Shown piece by piece: positions 6,374 to 6,615 of a stretch of DNA of 6,615 nucleotides. The position numbers were made by a program, and so were the translations under genes. The notes under the pieces were generated by a model. It saw only the letters and a list, made by a program, of their open reading frames with translations. It was not told the DNA's origin and did not search any database. The DNA comes from RGIG2707 sp045600065 (lineage in GTDB: Bacteria; Bacillota; Clostridia; Peptostreptococcales; Anaerovoracaceae): NCBI GenBank assembly GCA_045600065.1, contig JAZRXE010000101.1, positions 1 through 6,615 of the forward strand, given 5' to 3'. Each line of letters opens with the position of its first letter. The stretch's first letter is position 1.

Positions 6374-6445
6374 AGAGCTTCCGGACAGTATAAAAATACA
6401 TCGGACAGACAGAAAATCAGGCAGGTCAAGGCCTCCGAAAGCTCT
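6374..6445 (-). repeat. 12-base inverted repeat with 48-base interior
   Basis: AGAGCTTCCGGA (6374-6385) and TCCGAAAGCTCT (6434-6445) are inverted copies with one mismatch. In minus-strand RNA the odd position is a U-G pair, on the plus strand C-A, so a minus-strand transcript folds better. The interior carries two copies of CGGACAG (6382-6388, shared with the left arm, and 6412-6418). No known RNA family was recognised. Confidence 0.4.
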
Positions 6446-6477
6446 GATCTGCAGCCCGGCAATCAAAAGAACAAAAA

Positions 6478-6502
6478 AGGGGCTGTGAAAAAAGCAGCCT
6501 CT
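6478..6502. terminator. Hairpin with T run on the minus strand, probable terminator
   Basis: AGGGGCTG (6478-6485) pairs with CAGCCTCT (6495-6502) around a nine-base A-rich loop. Read on the minus strand the stem is followed by TTTTTTGTTCTTTTG, a good intrinsic-terminator tail; the plus strand has only A-rich sequence after it. It would stop transcripts coming from the right edge. One position pairs as G-U only on the plus strand, so the minus-strand stem has an A-C mismatch. Confidence 0.5.
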
Positions 6503-6506
6503 AAAA

Positions 6507-6553
6507 ACAAAGGAGGACCAAGAGTTCAAAAGAGCTCAAGGTCCTTCTTTTGT
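6507..6553. terminator. Long hairpin, possible second (tandem) terminator
   Basis: ACAAAGGAGGACC (6507-6519) pairs with GGTCCTTCTTTTGT (6540-6553), with one wobble and one bulge. Inside, after an AA/AA internal loop, GAGTTC pairs with GAGCTC around AAAA. On the minus strand it runs into TTTGTTTTTAG, so it may be a terminator ahead of the hairpin at 6478-6502. The plus-strand RNA pairs better (two G-U against two A-C), which leaves room for a plus-strand structured RNA. Confidence 0.45.
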
Positions 6554-6586
6554 GTTAGAATTTATGTGTGAAAACAAATCCAACTT

Positions 6587-6606
6587 TTTTGAATTTTAAA
6601 TCAAAA
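6587..6606. repeat. AT-rich inverted repeat near the right edge
   Basis: TTTTGA (6587-6592) and TCAAAA (6601-6606) flank an eight-base AT core. It could be an operator for a gene beyond the edge. In sequence this AT-rich it may also be chance. Confidence 0.25.
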
Positions 6607-6615
6607 CAGGCAATA

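Larger units (their letters stand above)
6195..6615. other. 421-base region without a supported gene
   Basis: No reading frame here looks real on either strand: the longest ones are minus-strand frames crossing strong hairpins and lacking ribosome binding sites. The region contains the leader of the SLH gene, several inverted repeats (separate entries) and an AT-rich right end. A minus-strand frame open from the edge to a TAA at 6555-6557 could be the last 19 codons of a gene lying to the right, but its composition is unlike the other genes and it cannot be confirmed. Confidence 0.6.

Noticed and set aside
6299..6529. Possible small minus-strand membrane protein of 76 residues
   Set aside because: It would start inside one hairpin and read through the next, lacks a ribosome binding site, and its hydrophobicity follows from T-rich terminator sequence.
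6556..6597. Extended -10 (TGTTAGAAT) followed by an 11-codon plus-strand frame from ATG at 6564
   Set aside because: No -35 box and no ribosome binding site, and the frame is too short to support as a gene or leader peptide.

Overview
The window is a chromosomal segment of a low-to-mid GC Gram-positive anaerobe, most likely a gut-type member of Bacillota class Clostridia. The evidence is the minus-strand order tig - clpP - clpX, strong AGGAGG-type ribosome binding sites, sigma-A promoters with extended -10 elements, and an exported protein with S-layer homology (SLH) segments. A genus cannot be named from this sequence alone.

Layout. Positions 1-3498 read on the minus strand: a CYTH-domain protein (3498-2875), trigger factor tig (2810-1473), clpP (1401-817) and clpX (814 to beyond the left edge). 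CYTH has its own promoter. tig has a second, near-consensus promoter whose -35 lies in the last codons of the CYTH gene, and a perfect 15-bp palindrome sits at the predicted start of that transcript. A UUCG-loop hairpin separates tig from clpP. clpP and clpX are two bases apart.

A divergent promoter pair (3526-3592) then leads rightward into an M20-family metallopeptidase (3628-4980), similar to carboxypeptidase S/PM20D1. A bidirectional terminator (5003-5064) separates it from a convergent minus-strand gene (6194-5130). That gene encodes a secreted protein with SLH-like segments and a C-terminal domain carrying a candidate Cys-His-Glu/Asn catalytic set. The last 421 bases hold no supported gene but several inverted repeats, including a leader hairpin before the SLH gene and two tandem hairpins near the right edge.

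How the genes fit together. Trigger factor meets nascent chains at the ribosome and ClpXP unfolds and degrades tagged or damaged proteins, so tig-clpP-clpX is a protein quality-control unit. The CYTH protein and the M20 peptidase are neighbours with their own promoters, and any link to proteolysis is inference. The window is mostly housekeeping. The least explained items are the C-terminal domain of the SLH protein and the RNA-like structures between genes. I see no clear new multi-gene system.
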